From Rossellomorea pakistanensis (lineage in GTDB: Bacteria > Bacillota > Bacilli > Bacillales > Bacillaceae_B): DNA of 64,000 bases. This document shows positions 8,687 through 16,815 of this stretch, piece after piece. Location: NCBI RefSeq assembly GCF_016908495.1, contig NZ_JAFBDZ010000001.1, positions 930,001-994,000 of the forward strand, written 5' to 3'. The notes beneath the pieces were generated by a model that was given only the letters and a program-made list of their open reading frames with translations, was not told where the DNA came from and made no database searches. The position numbers were made by a program, and so were the translations under genes. Numbering within the stretch: the stretch's first letter is position 1; every line of letters begins with the position of its first letter.

Positions 8687-8866
8687 ATGGATCGCGAAAA
8701 AAAGACACCAGACTTTGATGAACTAAATGATCGCATCATCGCGGAAATGCCCCAAGATCCGTCCCTTGTCATTAAGACCAACCTGGACCCAAAGGATGCG
8801 ACAGAAGAAAATCCTTATTATCATAATAAAAACAAGGATCAATTCGAGGATTATTTTAATGAGTAG
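8687..8866 (+). CDS. Small acidic protein, unknown
   Basis: A 59-residue frame beginning MDREKKTPDFDELN with a strong AAAGGAGG site (8672-8679) 7 bases upstream. It is acidic, has a Pro/Asp-rich middle and no membrane segment or Cys. It is divergent from the SOS-controlled polymerase; the nearest LexA-like box ends 62 bases before its start, so shared control is possible but unproved. Family not recognised. The good ribosome site and codon use make it likely to be real. Confidence 0.65.
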   Translation: MDREKKTPDFDELNDRIIAEMPQDPSLVIKTNLDPKDATEENPYYHNKNKDQFEDYFNE

Positions 8867-8913
8867 GTATTGCCACTGAAATTCATGATGTATAATCATC
8901 TTGAGGTGGCAAA

Positions 8914-9108
8914 ATGGAACAACAAATGATGAAGAGAATGATTCAAAAATGCTTTCTCCAATATGAGCATAGTGTAGAATCCGTTCCTTTGAATGACAGA
9001 GATTACGAAAAATTATATAGCGAAATTATGGAACGATACCAACGAAATGAAAGTGCTGAAATCTATGAGCTTGTAGAAGATGTCGTTTATGAATTTTTAG
9101 TGGGTTAA
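8914..9108 (+). CDS. yqzH: YqzH-like small protein
   Basis: A 64-residue protein that fits the Bacillus YqzH family (QCFLQYEHSVESVPL and YELVEDVVYEFL are typical). It is predicted all-helical and cytoplasmic. GAGGTGG (8903-8909) precedes the ATG at 8914 by 4 bases. In B. subtilis yqzH also lies near yqjW/yqjX, which supports the local synteny. Function unknown. It is followed directly by its own terminator. Confidence 0.8.
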   Translation: MEQQMMKRMIQKCFLQYEHSVESVPLNDRDYEKLYSEIMERYQRNESAEIYELVEDVVYEFLVG

Positions 9109-9136
9109 CTTCCTGTTTTAAAGCAGGAAGTTTTTT
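9107..9136 (+). terminator. Terminator of yqzH
   Basis: AACTTCCTG and CAGGAAGTT form a 9-bp stem around TTTTAAAG, followed by TTTTC. It starts inside the stop codon of yqzH. Confidence 0.9.
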
Positions 9137-9290
9137 CTATATTGGCAAAAAAAGCTTAGGAGCGAATATTCTATACACCCTTTTTGTTGCGGGGATTTTA
9201 ACATTTGCATTGGAGCCTCATATCATCTTCCTGTTTATTTTATTAGTGTCCGAAACGTTGCTGGTTATGAGGCTTCAGTACTCTTCATAA
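9137..9290 (+). pseudogene. Remnant of a small membrane protein gene
   Basis: A frame open from about 9137 to the stop at 9288 reads LGANILYTLFVAGILTF then EPHIIFLFILLVSETLL. That is two hydrophobic segments typical of membrane proteins, but there is no start codon or ribosome site. It could be the 3' end of a lost gene. The end overlaps a hairpin. Chance hydrophobic reading of A+T-rich DNA is the alternative. Confidence 0.3.
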
Positions 9291-9303
9291 CCAGCATTTT
9301 GTT
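9260..9303 (+). terminator. Hairpin, probable terminator
   Basis: GCTGGTTATGA (9260-9270) and TCATAACCAGC (9285-9295) form a perfect 11-bp stem, followed by ATTTTGTTT. It may be the surviving terminator of the decayed gene just before it. Confidence 0.6.
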
Positions 9304-9385
9304 TAATTAGGCTGCACATTGATCAAACATTTCCAATATTTAGTCTAATTAAACTACCTATTGGATATTACAACGTTTAAGATAA

Positions 9386-10063
9386 TTAAACTAGAGCGTT
9401 ATTTTCTTGTTTCAATTTAGGTAAAATGGTTTTTAATTCAAGTAAATCATCAACAACTATATCAGCCTGAGAAAGTTCATCTTCTTGAGCAAAATCAAAA
9501 TTACATCCTATTGCAACTAAACCATTTTCTTTTGCTGCCCTAATATCAGATAGGCGGTCTCCGATTACGGCTGCTTTTTCAATCGTATATTTTTCTATAA
9601 TCATCTTAACTAGCTCTGCTTTATCCAGCGATTGGATTTGTTGAATGCTAAAGGATTCGGTAACCCATTGATCCAAGTGATAATACTTTACAATAGCCTT
9701 TAAGTATTCGGTCAAACCATTACTTGCTATGTATATGGTATAATTACGAACTTTTAAATAGCTAAATACTGCCTCAACATTTGGGTACAATGCCCCCTGA
9801 CCTTTTAAAATATTTTCAATTAATCTCTCGTGAAAAAAATCATTTACTTGTTCTCGAACCTCGATTGAATGACTAGGTAATAATGTTTCCCATACTTTAG
9901 ATAAAGGTACCCCCATAATCTCACGGTATTTACCAATAGGGGTTTCTGTATCCCATTGATTTAGTGACCTCAAACGATCAAAAGTAGCCTCTAGTGATAA
10001 TTCTAAAATTTTATCTGTTTGAAAAAGTGTTCCATCCATATCAAAGATTAGTGATAATGACAT
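9386..10063 (-). CDS. HAD-family hydrolase
   Basis: A 225-residue haloacid dehalogenase-type phosphatase with a helical cap (about residues 15-85), like phosphoglycolate phosphatases and nucleotidases. Motif I is FDMDGT (D8, D10), motif II is IASNG, motif III includes the Lys of LDKAELVK, and motif IV is IGDRLSDI. All catalytic residues are present. GGGAG precedes the ATG. It stands alone, just downstream of two broken genes on the same strand. The substrate cannot be read from the sequence. Confidence 0.85.
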   Translation of the reverse strand: MSLSLIFDMDGTLFQTDKILELSLEATFDRLRSLNQWDTETPIGKYREIMGVPLSKVWETLLPSHSIEVREQVNDFFHERLIENILKGQGALYPNVEAVFSYLKVRNYTIYIASNGLTEYLKAIVKYYHLDQWVTESFSIQQIQSLDKAELVKMIIEKYTIEKAAVIGDRLSDIRAAKENGLVAIGCNFDFAQEDELSQADIVVDDLLELKTILPKLKQENNALV

Positions 10064-10119
10064 TGGTTTCTCTCCCTATTTAAACATTGCTGACTAATCA
10101 AACAAAGACTAAATTCGTT

Positions 10120-10341
10120 TTAATCTTGGTTGTCCAAGTCACTTCGATATTCTAAAAGATCCACAGGTTGAAAGCCCTAAGCCTTACATATCGCCTCTAA
10201 AGTTGATAATCTGACAGCTTTTCTCTTTCCATTTTTTAATATTGAAAGATTCGCCATCGTTATGCCAACTCTTTCTGAAAGTTCTGTTACGCTCATTTTT
10301 CTTTTGGCAAGCATCACATCAATATTTATTATAATGACCAT
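10120..10341 (-). pseudogene. yozG: XRE-type HTH regulator (YozG-like), internal stop
   Basis: A 74-codon frame with a complete small helix-turn-helix (LAKRKMSVTELSERVGIT, then MANLSILKNGK). Codon 55 is TAG (10179-10177), where relatives have an amino acid in CKALG. After it the frame continues GFQPVDLLEYRSD to a normal stop. The break truncates the C-terminal 18 residues. It follows the DUF2975 gene by 9 bases, the standard yoaS-yozG arrangement. The HTH itself is intact, so a shortened protein might still bind DNA. Confidence 0.75.
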
Positions 10342-10350
10342 GTGACCATC

Positions 10351-10812
10351 TCAGACGGTTAAATCATTTTCTGATTTTATTTCAAGTTCATTTCTTAACG
10401 GTTCTTGAAGAACAGTTGCAAAGAGTAACATAACAAATGCTGTAAAAATAATCGTTAATCCGATCATTCCTATACTAGGATGCAAAGCGTTTTGAGAGAC
10501 AAGTAACAACATTCCGAAAATATACAAGGCAATGATGGTCATTGCACAATACTTTATATGCTTTAAAGAATTTACAGCTAGCTCTGAAAAAGCATGATTC
10601 CTTTCAATATAACTTAGAAGCTTTAATGCCTGATATAGTGCAAGGAAAAATGGGATCGCTGTACCTATAAGAACTGGAAATCTTAAATAAGCATATTCTG
10701 GATACATCTCTGCTGTATCTTGCAATCCAAGGGAGCCAGAAAACACACAAGCTAAACGTTATAATCTAATAAAAATAGCCACCTTTAAAAAGGGGATTGT
10801 TCCTCGTTTCAT
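10351..10812 (-). pseudogene. yoaS: DUF2975 membrane protein (YoaS-like), early stop
   Basis: The gene should start at the ATG at 10812 (MKRGTIPFLKVAIFI, with GAGGTG upstream) but hits TAA at codon 18. The same frame then runs 136 codons to the proper end and encodes the remaining membrane helices of a DUF2975 protein (about 154 residues in all). A GTG at 10746 could restart translation, but the first helix would be lost. It is paired with a broken yozG-like regulator. In relatives the pair is thought to act together. Both partners carry one nonsense change each. Confidence 0.75.
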
Positions 10813-11043
10813 AAAGCACCTCATTTTTTATCCTTTTCTCAATCATAATAGCATTTATCGACTTACAATAAATTATTACCATTTTACATGATCGTTCATA
10901 ATAAAATCGAATTTATTAATTTTAATTCATTTAAATTAACATCCTTTAATAAGGGCTTATGAATGATCTATTAATATATTTAAACATTTCGGGCTCTAGA
11001 ATTAAAAAACGACCTACGTAAAAAGATGATCCCCGTATGGTTT

Positions 11044-11232
11044 TTATTCCTTTTCCTGTTTCGCTTCTTTTTCATCTTTAGACGGGATTAATACTTCAAA
11101 CATCCAGACAAAAACGGTAAAACAAGCGGCAAGCAAAATAAAATGAATAAAGGAAAATGTATCCTCCAATCTAATAATAACAAACAAAAAACCCACATAC
11201 GGGAGTAAGTAAAATCTGTATTTTGATTTCAA
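11044..11232 (-). CDS. Small two-helix membrane protein, unknown
   Basis: A 62-residue frame with two hydrophobic segments (about residues 7-20 and 29-49) and a highly charged lysine/glutamate tail. The only possible start is TTG at 11232, and no clear ribosome site precedes it. The amino-acid pattern (positive N terminus, two membrane spans, charged tail) looks like a real small membrane protein. Family unknown. The stretch 10813-11043 upstream has no gene. Confidence 0.45.
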   Translation of the reverse strand: MKSKYRFYLLPYVGFLFVIIRLEDTFSFIHFILLAACFTVFVWMFEVLIPSKDEKEAKQEKE

Positions 11233-11355
11233 TTATCGATTCCCATACTAAATTTCATTAAGTAATAATTCAATATGATCCCTCTATTTAAGATTTCTAT
11301 ATCAAATTCACCATAAATGATTATACTTTGATGCCCTAATTTAGAAGACATCCTT

Positions 11356-12027
11356 CTACTCTTTCACAACCCCAAGAACAAACCCATCATATCCTTTTGC
11401 ACCGACAGTTTGAATAGCAGTCGAATCGATACGTGATTCTTCTGACAATAAATCTATAAATTGGCGAACTCCCTGAACATTTAAGTCTTTACTATCCCCA
11501 TCTACAACATGTCCATTACGTACGACATTGTCACCAATGATAACGGTTCCTGGTCTAGAAAGCTCTAATGCCCATTTTAAATAATGAGGATTGTTAGGTT
11601 TATCCGCATCAATGAAAATGAAATCAAATTGAGAAAAGCCTTTGCCTTTTAGTGTCGGAAGTGTTTCAAGTGCGGGTCCGATCATGATGTCAATTTTGCT
11701 CTCTACCCCTGCCCTTCTAATATTTTCATTAGCGACTCTTGCATGTTTTTCACTATATTCAAGTGTGATCAAATGTCCGTCTTCTGGCAATGCACGTGCA
11801 AGCCAAATACTACTATAACCGCCTAAAGTTCCAATTTCTAAAATATTTTTTGCTCCGTGAAGTTTGGCAAGTAAATGTAGAAACTTCCCCTGGTTTGGGG
11901 AGACATCAATAGCCGGTAAACCGGCTTCAACATTTGCATTCAAAACGGAATCCATTATAGAATCGGACCCTTGAAGTTTATTGGTAAAATAAAGATCTAC
12001 ATCATTCCACTTTTCAGATATATTCAT
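11356..12027 (-). CDS. SAM-dependent O-methyltransferase
   Basis: A 223-residue class I methyltransferase of the catechol/caffeoyl-CoA O-methyltransferase family. The SAM-binding motif ILEIGTLGGYSS lies near residue 60, the metal-binding DADK in FIFIDADKPNN near 137, and the second metal pair in IIGDNVV near 163. AGGAGAG 7-9 bases before the ATG at 12027 decides the start over an upstream ATG at 12069. It stands alone. Substrate unknown; catechol-like or other hydroxylated small molecules are likely for the family. Confidence 0.85.
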   Translation of the reverse strand: MNISEKWNDVDLYFTNKLQGSDSIMDSVLNANVEAGLPAIDVSPNQGKFLHLLAKLHGAKNILEIGTLGGYSSIWLARALPEDGHLITLEYSEKHARVANENIRRAGVESKIDIMIGPALETLPTLKGKGFSQFDFIFIDADKPNNPHYLKWALELSRPGTVIIGDNVVRNGHVVDGDSKDLNVQGVRQFIDLLSEESRIDSTAIQTVGAKGYDGFVLGVVKE

Positions 12028-12151
12028 AGAATTCTCTCCTCTCACCGCAATACTATCATATTTTTCCAATTAATTCTCATTTAAAGCCGCGGGTTTAAAG
12101 AAGATTTATTATTAAATGTAAATCCCATTCAATAAACTAATACGATCATTT

Positions 12152-13312
12152 CTAATCATTATTCGCAAACATATACTGATTGGTAGTCGCTGAGATGTTA
12201 TTGACTAAACTCAGAGCCAACAAATTTCCTAATACAGAACTTCCTCCGTAACTAATAAGAGGAAGCGGGATTCCTGTGATGGGAACAGCACCAATGACCA
12301 TTCCAACATTTTCAAATACATGGAAAAGCAGCATGGAGACAATACCAGCCGCCATCAAGTTTTCGTATTCTCCCTTATTCTTTAATGCTACTACAATAAT
12401 TTTATAGATTAAGAGGAAATAAAGACAAAGGACAAAACAGGCCCCTACAAAGCCGAACTCCTCAGTAATGACGGAAAAAATAAAATCAGAATGGGCCTCT
12501 GGAACAGCGACTTTCGCTTCCCCATACCCCTTTCCATATATCATCCCCGATCCAGAAGCAAGGATCGACATCCGTAGCTGATAGCCGATTCCTTGACTAT
12601 AACCGAATGGGTCAAGCCAGGAATAGATTCGGTCCAATTGATATTGATCTAAGAACAGCAATAAAATTTGGGACTTATTTACAAAAATATAAACAAGCGT
12701 TAATAGCATGCAAAGCCCTACTGATAATATGGCGGTAATTATTTTCCAGTTAACACCCGAAACGAATATCATTCCCAGTAAAATACAAACAATGACCATT
12801 CCAGTTCCGGCATCAGGTTGCTTTAAGATGAGGAATAACGGGACAAGCGTTACTCCCATCATCTTAGCAATCAACATAAAATCGGTTTTAAAGGTTCGAT
12901 TCAATATTTTCTCATTATGATCGTGGATGATCTTTGCTAGAAAAAGAATCAGAAACACTTTCATAAATTCTGATGGTTGAAGTGTTCCAATACCAGGAAT
13001 CGAGAACCATGCCTTAATTCCTTTAATAGTAGGAGCAATGCTTTCTGGAGAGATACGCAGGATAAACAAAGTCATAACCCCAAGAAAGTACAAATACATG
13101 GATAGTTTTTTTATTTGTTCAAAGTCAAATAAATAGACAATGGCGGTCACAATAAAGCCAATAATAAAGAAAACGGCTTGATTCATGGCGAAATTTTTTT
13201 CATAGGGAAGAAATTTTTCAGCACTATAAATGGAAAGGCAGCTTATAATCATAAAGAACATCAGCAAAACAATGATATCGAGATCTAACTTTTTGTATTT
13301 GTGTATTTCCAT
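12152..13312 (-). CDS. SEDS family peptidoglycan polymerase, RodA/FtsW type
   Basis: A 386-residue polytopic membrane protein with about ten hydrophobic segments. SEDS features include KAWFSIPGIGTLQPSEFMK in the first half, GKGYGEAKVAVPEAHSDFIF (the conserved Glu/His/Asp segment) and SYGGSSVLGNLLALS near the end. The family polymerises lipid II glycan strands, in elongation (RodA), division (FtsW) or sporulation (SpoVE). No class B PBP gene lies next to it, so its partner must be elsewhere. A second SEDS gene with an extra N-terminal domain is at 14397, and this one may be a simpler paralogue of that. AGAGGAT precedes the ATG. Confidence 0.88.
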   Translation of the reverse strand: MEIHKYKKLDLDIIVLLMFFMIISCLSIYSAEKFLPYEKNFAMNQAVFFIIGFIVTAIVYLFDFEQIKKLSMYLYFLGVMTLFILRISPESIAPTIKGIKAWFSIPGIGTLQPSEFMKVFLILFLAKIIHDHNEKILNRTFKTDFMLIAKMMGVTLVPLFLILKQPDAGTGMVIVCILLGMIFVSGVNWKIITAILSVGLCMLLTLVYIFVNKSQILLLFLDQYQLDRIYSWLDPFGYSQGIGYQLRMSILASGSGMIYGKGYGEAKVAVPEAHSDFIFSVITEEFGFVGACFVLCLYFLLIYKIIVVALKNKGEYENLMAAGIVSMLLFHVFENVGMVIGAVPITGIPLPLISYGGSSVLGNLLALSLVNNISATTNQYMFANND

Positions 13313-13592
13313 ATATCCTCTCTTTCTAACGAGAAACCCGCAAATCCTAAAATCTATTTTTCAAACTCTAGGAGTTAGACGATTGAGAAGTCAATTAGGT
13401 TTCAATTTTTTCCAAATTCCAACAAAAAATGTTACGAATTGCTGTAAGGAGCGAAACTAGAATTCAGAAAGAAGGCAAATCAACGAGTACCTAATACAAA
13501 AAGACGCCTTCTTATCAGAATGACGTCCTCAGTATTCTACTACTTATATAAATAGGTTGCTTAGGAGATACGTTAAGATAGTTCTAAATTAT

Positions 13593-14111
13593 TTACCAAC
13601 CTAACCGCTCACGAAGAGAAGTAATATGGGCTATATGATGTCTTCCGTGCCACGCATAAATCCCGATATTGCTACTAAGCTTAATCTTACCTGATTCTGG
13701 ATGTTGGAAAGTCTTCCCTAGTTCATCTGGTTTTAAGGAACGTAACAGACAAACCCATCTACCATGTAAAGCCTCTATTAGCTTTAACGAAATGTCTACT
13801 GGTAACTGCGAATCAGGAAGGTCAGCCCATTTCCCTTCCTCATACAATTTAATGGTGGGATTGGTTTCAGTTAAAGCTAACTTAAAACGTGTGTAGCTAT
13901 TCAAATGGCTGTCAGCAATATGATGAACCACTTGACGGACCGTCCATCCTTCAGGGCGATAAGCTGTATCCAGCTGCTTATCACTCAATCCCTTCACAGC
14001 TTCTCTTAATTGAAACGGAGTATCTTCAATCTCTTTTATCCACCTCTTTAAAACTTCTGGAGTAGGCTCCCCTTCATACTCAAACTTTCCAATAGGATAA
14101 CGTAAATCCAT
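13593..14111 (-). CDS. bstA: Bacillithiol transferase BstA (YfiT family, DinB fold)
   Basis: A 172-residue DinB-fold metalloprotein that matches the YfiT/BstA family. The metal-binding His residues are in [15 protein letters not shown] (near residue 68) and WHGRHHIAH near the C terminus. The family transfers bacillithiol onto electrophiles as a glutathione-S-transferase equivalent. Bacillithiol is made only in Firmicutes and a few others, which supports a Bacillaceae host. AAGGAG lies about 8 bases before the ATG. Monocistronic by context. Confidence 0.9.
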   Translation of the reverse strand: MDLRYPIGKFEYEGEPTPEVLKRWIKEIEDTPFQLREAVKGLSDKQLDTAYRPEGWTVRQVVHHIADSHLNSYTRFKLALTETNPTIKLYEEGKWADLPDSQLPVDISLKLIEALHGRWVCLLRSLKPDELGKTFQHPESGKIKLSSNIGIYAWHGRHHIAHITSLRERLGW

Positions 14112-14170
14112 TTGAACAGCTCCTTCCTTTACATTCTATATACGTTTTTATCCACTATAAACCCTCTCAT

Positions 14171-14279
14171 TGAGGATGTCATTTTTGGATTTTCATGTCC
14201 TCATTCGGCTTCTTTGAGGACGTCATTTTCCCTTTTTTGGATTTTCACGGCTTCATTCGACCTTTAAATGCCGGCATTT
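14171..14279. repeat. Imperfect direct repeat and palindrome
   Basis: Two related segments start at 14171 and 14215. Each has TGAGGAYGTCATTTT, TTGGATTTTCA and CTTCATTCG-like parts, with small insertions between. They are followed by the perfect 14-bp palindrome AAATGCCGGCATTT (14266-14279). The stretch lies between bstA and the SEDS operon and codes for nothing obvious. Confidence 0.55.
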
Positions 14280-14396
14280 CCACTTTAGATGCTGTTATTT
14301 GTTTCCAATTTTAATCTCCGTTCTCTTTCTCTCTGTAAGCTATATAAGTTTCCCAAATTGAAAAGTAAAAAAAAGTATAATTTATTGTTTATATAG

Positions 14397-15665
14397 CTAG
14401 CACTGCAATTTAGTAGTTATGATTAAATCTTTACGTCTGTACACACTAAGTACAGTACCTATAATAATCGAGTTTAATAGTGTCGGCATCAGTCCATAAC
14501 TAATAAATGGTAAAGAAATATCAGTCAGTGGTAAAAATCCTAAAATCATTCCAATATTATATACAAATTGAACAGTAAATAAAGTAATGCCTCCTAACAC
14601 CAGCATCTTTCCGAAGGGATCCTTTACTTTACGTATAACCAAAAGCATTCGAAACATAAGCATGGATAAAATGGCCACAAGTACAATTGCAAACAGCCAC
14701 CCATACTGATAAGTAAAGCTTACAAAAACGAAATCAGTGTGTGCTGACGGAATAAACTCCTTGTTAGTAAAGTGACCGAACCATCCAGCTCCTGATAAAA
14801 GTTCTTCGATTCGCAAATAAAGGTATCCTCCTGTATACGCATATTCTTCTGGATTTAAAAAGGCCAATAGCCTTTCTTTTTGGTATTCTCTAGCGTATAT
14901 CCAGCCTAAAAAGAGATAAATGCTTATAGGGAGAGTAGTAAGCAGAACAATTATAATTGTTTTCATTCGATGTAACGTACTCCACCAAATCATGATAAAA
15001 ACCATCATGATGTAGATAAAAGTAGTAGATAGCGAAGGAATTAATAGAAATAGATACAATGGAACGACAAACAATATCCCCAACTTCCAAAAACTTGCCT
15101 TTTCACTTCTAAAAAAAGCTGCCCAGCTTATATAGAAGAAGGGCAAAGCCATCGTGCCTTCGATAGTTAAAGGTCCAACACGAATAGTAGGCAAGCCATT
15201 AGTAAAATCGGTTGGCCCAAATAAGAGCATAAACAAAATGAACAACCCAAAATTATAAAGCAACCATTTGTATTTCTTTAACTTCGTGTAATCAAAAAGC
15301 ATCAGCCACAGAGTTATACTAATACCAATCAAGGTAATTATGACTTTATATAAGGCAAAGTGACCTGTATCTAGGTTACTTGAGAACATGGGCAAAAAAC
15401 CGAAACCAAGGGTGATTACTAATAATATCGTTAACCACCAATCGATTTGAGGTCGATGTATTTTGTTAAAATGTTGACCAAGCTTGAGAGGACTCCCCAT
15501 TTGTTTAACAGCCTTTTCCTCCGCCTCCGCTTCAGGAATTCCTTTCTCCACCCACCTCTTCTTTTCAGTTCTTATATGGTAATCAAGCTCCCGAGTGATC
15601 AATTTTTTTGCTTCTACTGATTTGATTTGGCTCTTAACCTCATCTAAAAAACGGTTTTGATCCAC
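14397..15665 (-). CDS. SEDS (FtsW/RodA) protein with N-terminal cytoplasmic domain
   Basis: A 422-residue protein in two parts. Residues 1-75 form a charged helical domain (EAKKLITRELDYHIRTEKK, EAEEKAVKQMGSP) of the kind found as a prefix in PadR-linked membrane proteins (HAAS/permease-prefix like). Residues 76-422 hold about ten membrane segments with the SEDS signature: AYTGGYLYLRIEELLSGAGW, PSAHTDFVFVSF and ISLPFISYGLMP. The start codon overlaps the stop of the PadR gene at 15665, so the two are coupled. It is the third gene of an ECF sigma / PadR / SEDS operon. A sensory or anti-sigma role of the prefix domain is inference. Confidence 0.85.
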   Translation of the reverse strand: MDQNRFLDEVKSQIKSVEAKKLITRELDYHIRTEKKRWVEKGIPEAEAEEKAVKQMGSPLKLGQHFNKIHRPQIDWWLTILLVITLGFGFLPMFSSNLDTGHFALYKVIITLIGISITLWLMLFDYTKLKKYKWLLYNFGLFILFMLLFGPTDFTNGLPTIRVGPLTIEGTMALPFFYISWAAFFRSEKASFWKLGILFVVPLYLFLLIPSLSTTFIYIMMVFIMIWWSTLHRMKTIIIVLLTTLPISIYLFLGWIYAREYQKERLLAFLNPEEYAYTGGYLYLRIEELLSGAGWFGHFTNKEFIPSAHTDFVFVSFTYQYGWLFAIVLVAILSMLMFRMLLVIRKVKDPFGKMLVLGGITLFTVQFVYNIGMILGFLPLTDISLPFISYGLMPTLLNSIIIGTVLSVYRRKDLIITTKLQC

Positions 15666-16078
15666 TATAGTCTCACCTCTAATAATGTTCCTAACACCAC
15701 ATGCTTCTTTAAACTGCTTCCTTCCACCTTTTTTAGAAGCTTGTTGCCCTTCTTTGTTAACTGATACTGTTTCATTTCTAAATCATCCCAGGATGACAGC
15801 AAATAGCCTTTGTGCTCTAATCGGTGCAACAAGGTATATAAAAACCCTTCATTGTCTTCAAATTTTTGTATTCCTCTACTTCTCAATTGTTTTGCTAATT
15901 CATATCCCGTTTTTTCTTGCACTAGCAGCTGCATTACCGCAAGTAGAATATCTTCTTCCTTCTCCTTTTGTTTCTGGATCTTTTTATGAATATCATCCAT
16001 ATGTCGCTTTGTAAAATCCAACTGCCTGAATGTTGTATTTTTCATAGACCTTTGAAGGTTCTTAAGACGGTCTTCCAT
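15665..16078 (-). CDS. PadR-family transcriptional regulator
   Basis: A 137-residue protein. A basic helical N-terminal stretch (residues 1-45) precedes a PadR winged helix: AVMQLLVQEKTGYELAKQL, then EGFLYTLLHRLEHKGYL and the wing KQYQLTKKG. TTAGGAG, 9 bases before the ATG at 16078, selects this start; a TTG nine bases upstream is less likely. It overlaps the sigma gene by 17 bases and touches the SEDS gene, so all three are translated together. PadR regulators usually repress their own operon. Confidence 0.85.
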   Translation of the reverse strand: MEDRLKNLQRSMKNTTFRQLDFTKRHMDDIHKKIQKQKEKEEDILLAVMQLLVQEKTGYELAKQLRSRGIQKFEDNEGFLYTLLHRLEHKGYLLSSWDDLEMKQYQLTKKGNKLLKKVEGSSLKKHVVLGTLLEVRL

Positions 16079-16616
16079 TAGTCTCAACTCCTAATTGTTC
16101 TTGTAAAATCGTTTTGGCACGTCTTAGTCGAGTTTTTACTGTATTTGAATTCTCTTCTGTAACATTAGCGATCTCTTTGATGGACATCTCCTCAAAGTAA
16201 AAAAGGTAGATGACTTCTCTATAATCCACTGGCAGATTCATGACAGCAGAGGTTAGCTGCTCATCCTCTTCCTTTTGAATAACGGTATCCTCAATACTTT
16301 TATCCTTATTCAATGTGTAGGTTAAATCTGATTCAGAAACAATGACTTTATTGTTATACCAGCTCTTTAGATAGTCCTTACAATGATTGATGGCGATTCT
16401 CCATAACCATGTTTTTAATTTCGAATTCTTTTTAAAAGTATGTAGACTCTTGTAACATTTAACAAAAATATCTTGAGTCAAATCTTCAGCAATCCCTTGA
16501 TTTTTGACATAGGAATAAACAAGCTGTAAGACTTCCTGACCATAATTTCTCATCATCTCATCGATCAATATTTCATTATCCTCTACTTCAAACGATTCAT
16601 TAATAATCTCTTCCAC
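16062..16616 (-). CDS. ECF-type RNA polymerase sigma factor
   Basis: A 184-residue sigma-70 family protein. Region 2 (about residues 20-95) includes DLTQDIFVKCYKSL and TWLWRIAINHCKDYL. Region 4 (about 120-180) includes YREVIYLFYFEEMSIKEI and the recognition helix NSNTVKTRLRRAK. There is no region 3 or C-terminal extension. AGGAGG lies 7 bases before the GTG start. No classical anti-sigma gene follows: the next genes encode a PadR regulator and a SEDS protein with a cytoplasmic prefix. A promoter of the ECF type lies just upstream and points to autoregulation. Confidence 0.9.
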   Translation of the reverse strand: MEEIINESFEVEDNEILIDEMMRNYGQEVLQLVYSYVKNQGIAEDLTQDIFVKCYKSLHTFKKNSKLKTWLWRIAINHCKDYLKSWYNNKVIVSESDLTYTLNKDKSIEDTVIQKEEDEQLTSAVMNLPVDYREVIYLFYFEEMSIKEIANVTEENSNTVKTRLRRAKTILQEQLGVETNGRPS

Positions 16617-16637
16617 ATCTTCCCCTCCTACTAATTA

Positions 16638-16665
16638 GACGAGACACCCCTTTTAGAAGTTTTCA
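16638..16665 (-). promoter_or_regulatory. ECF-sigma promoter of the sigma-PadR-SEDS operon
   Basis: Reading leftwards, TGAAAAC (16665-16659) and CGTC (16641-16638) are 17 bases apart. This matches the TGAAAC-N16/17-CGTC pattern of Bacillus ECF promoters (SigM/SigV/SigW type). It lies 22 bases before the sigma start codon. Autoregulation by the encoded sigma factor is the simplest reading. Confidence 0.7.
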
Positions 16666-16815
16666 ACATAAAATAAAAATAACAGAAATTTTTTCAAAAA
16701 ACCCTTAGAGAATATACTAAAATACTTTTTTGAGCAGCGACTCCAAAACTAGAAAAAGCGCAATCTTTTATAGAAAGCGCCCCGGTAAAAACAATCTGGG
16801 AAAAGTTATTAGCTC

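Noticed and set aside
8554..8781. A 75-codon minus-strand frame upstream of yqjW
   Set aside because: It covers the SOS promoter and is antisense to the better supported 59-residue gene at 8687.
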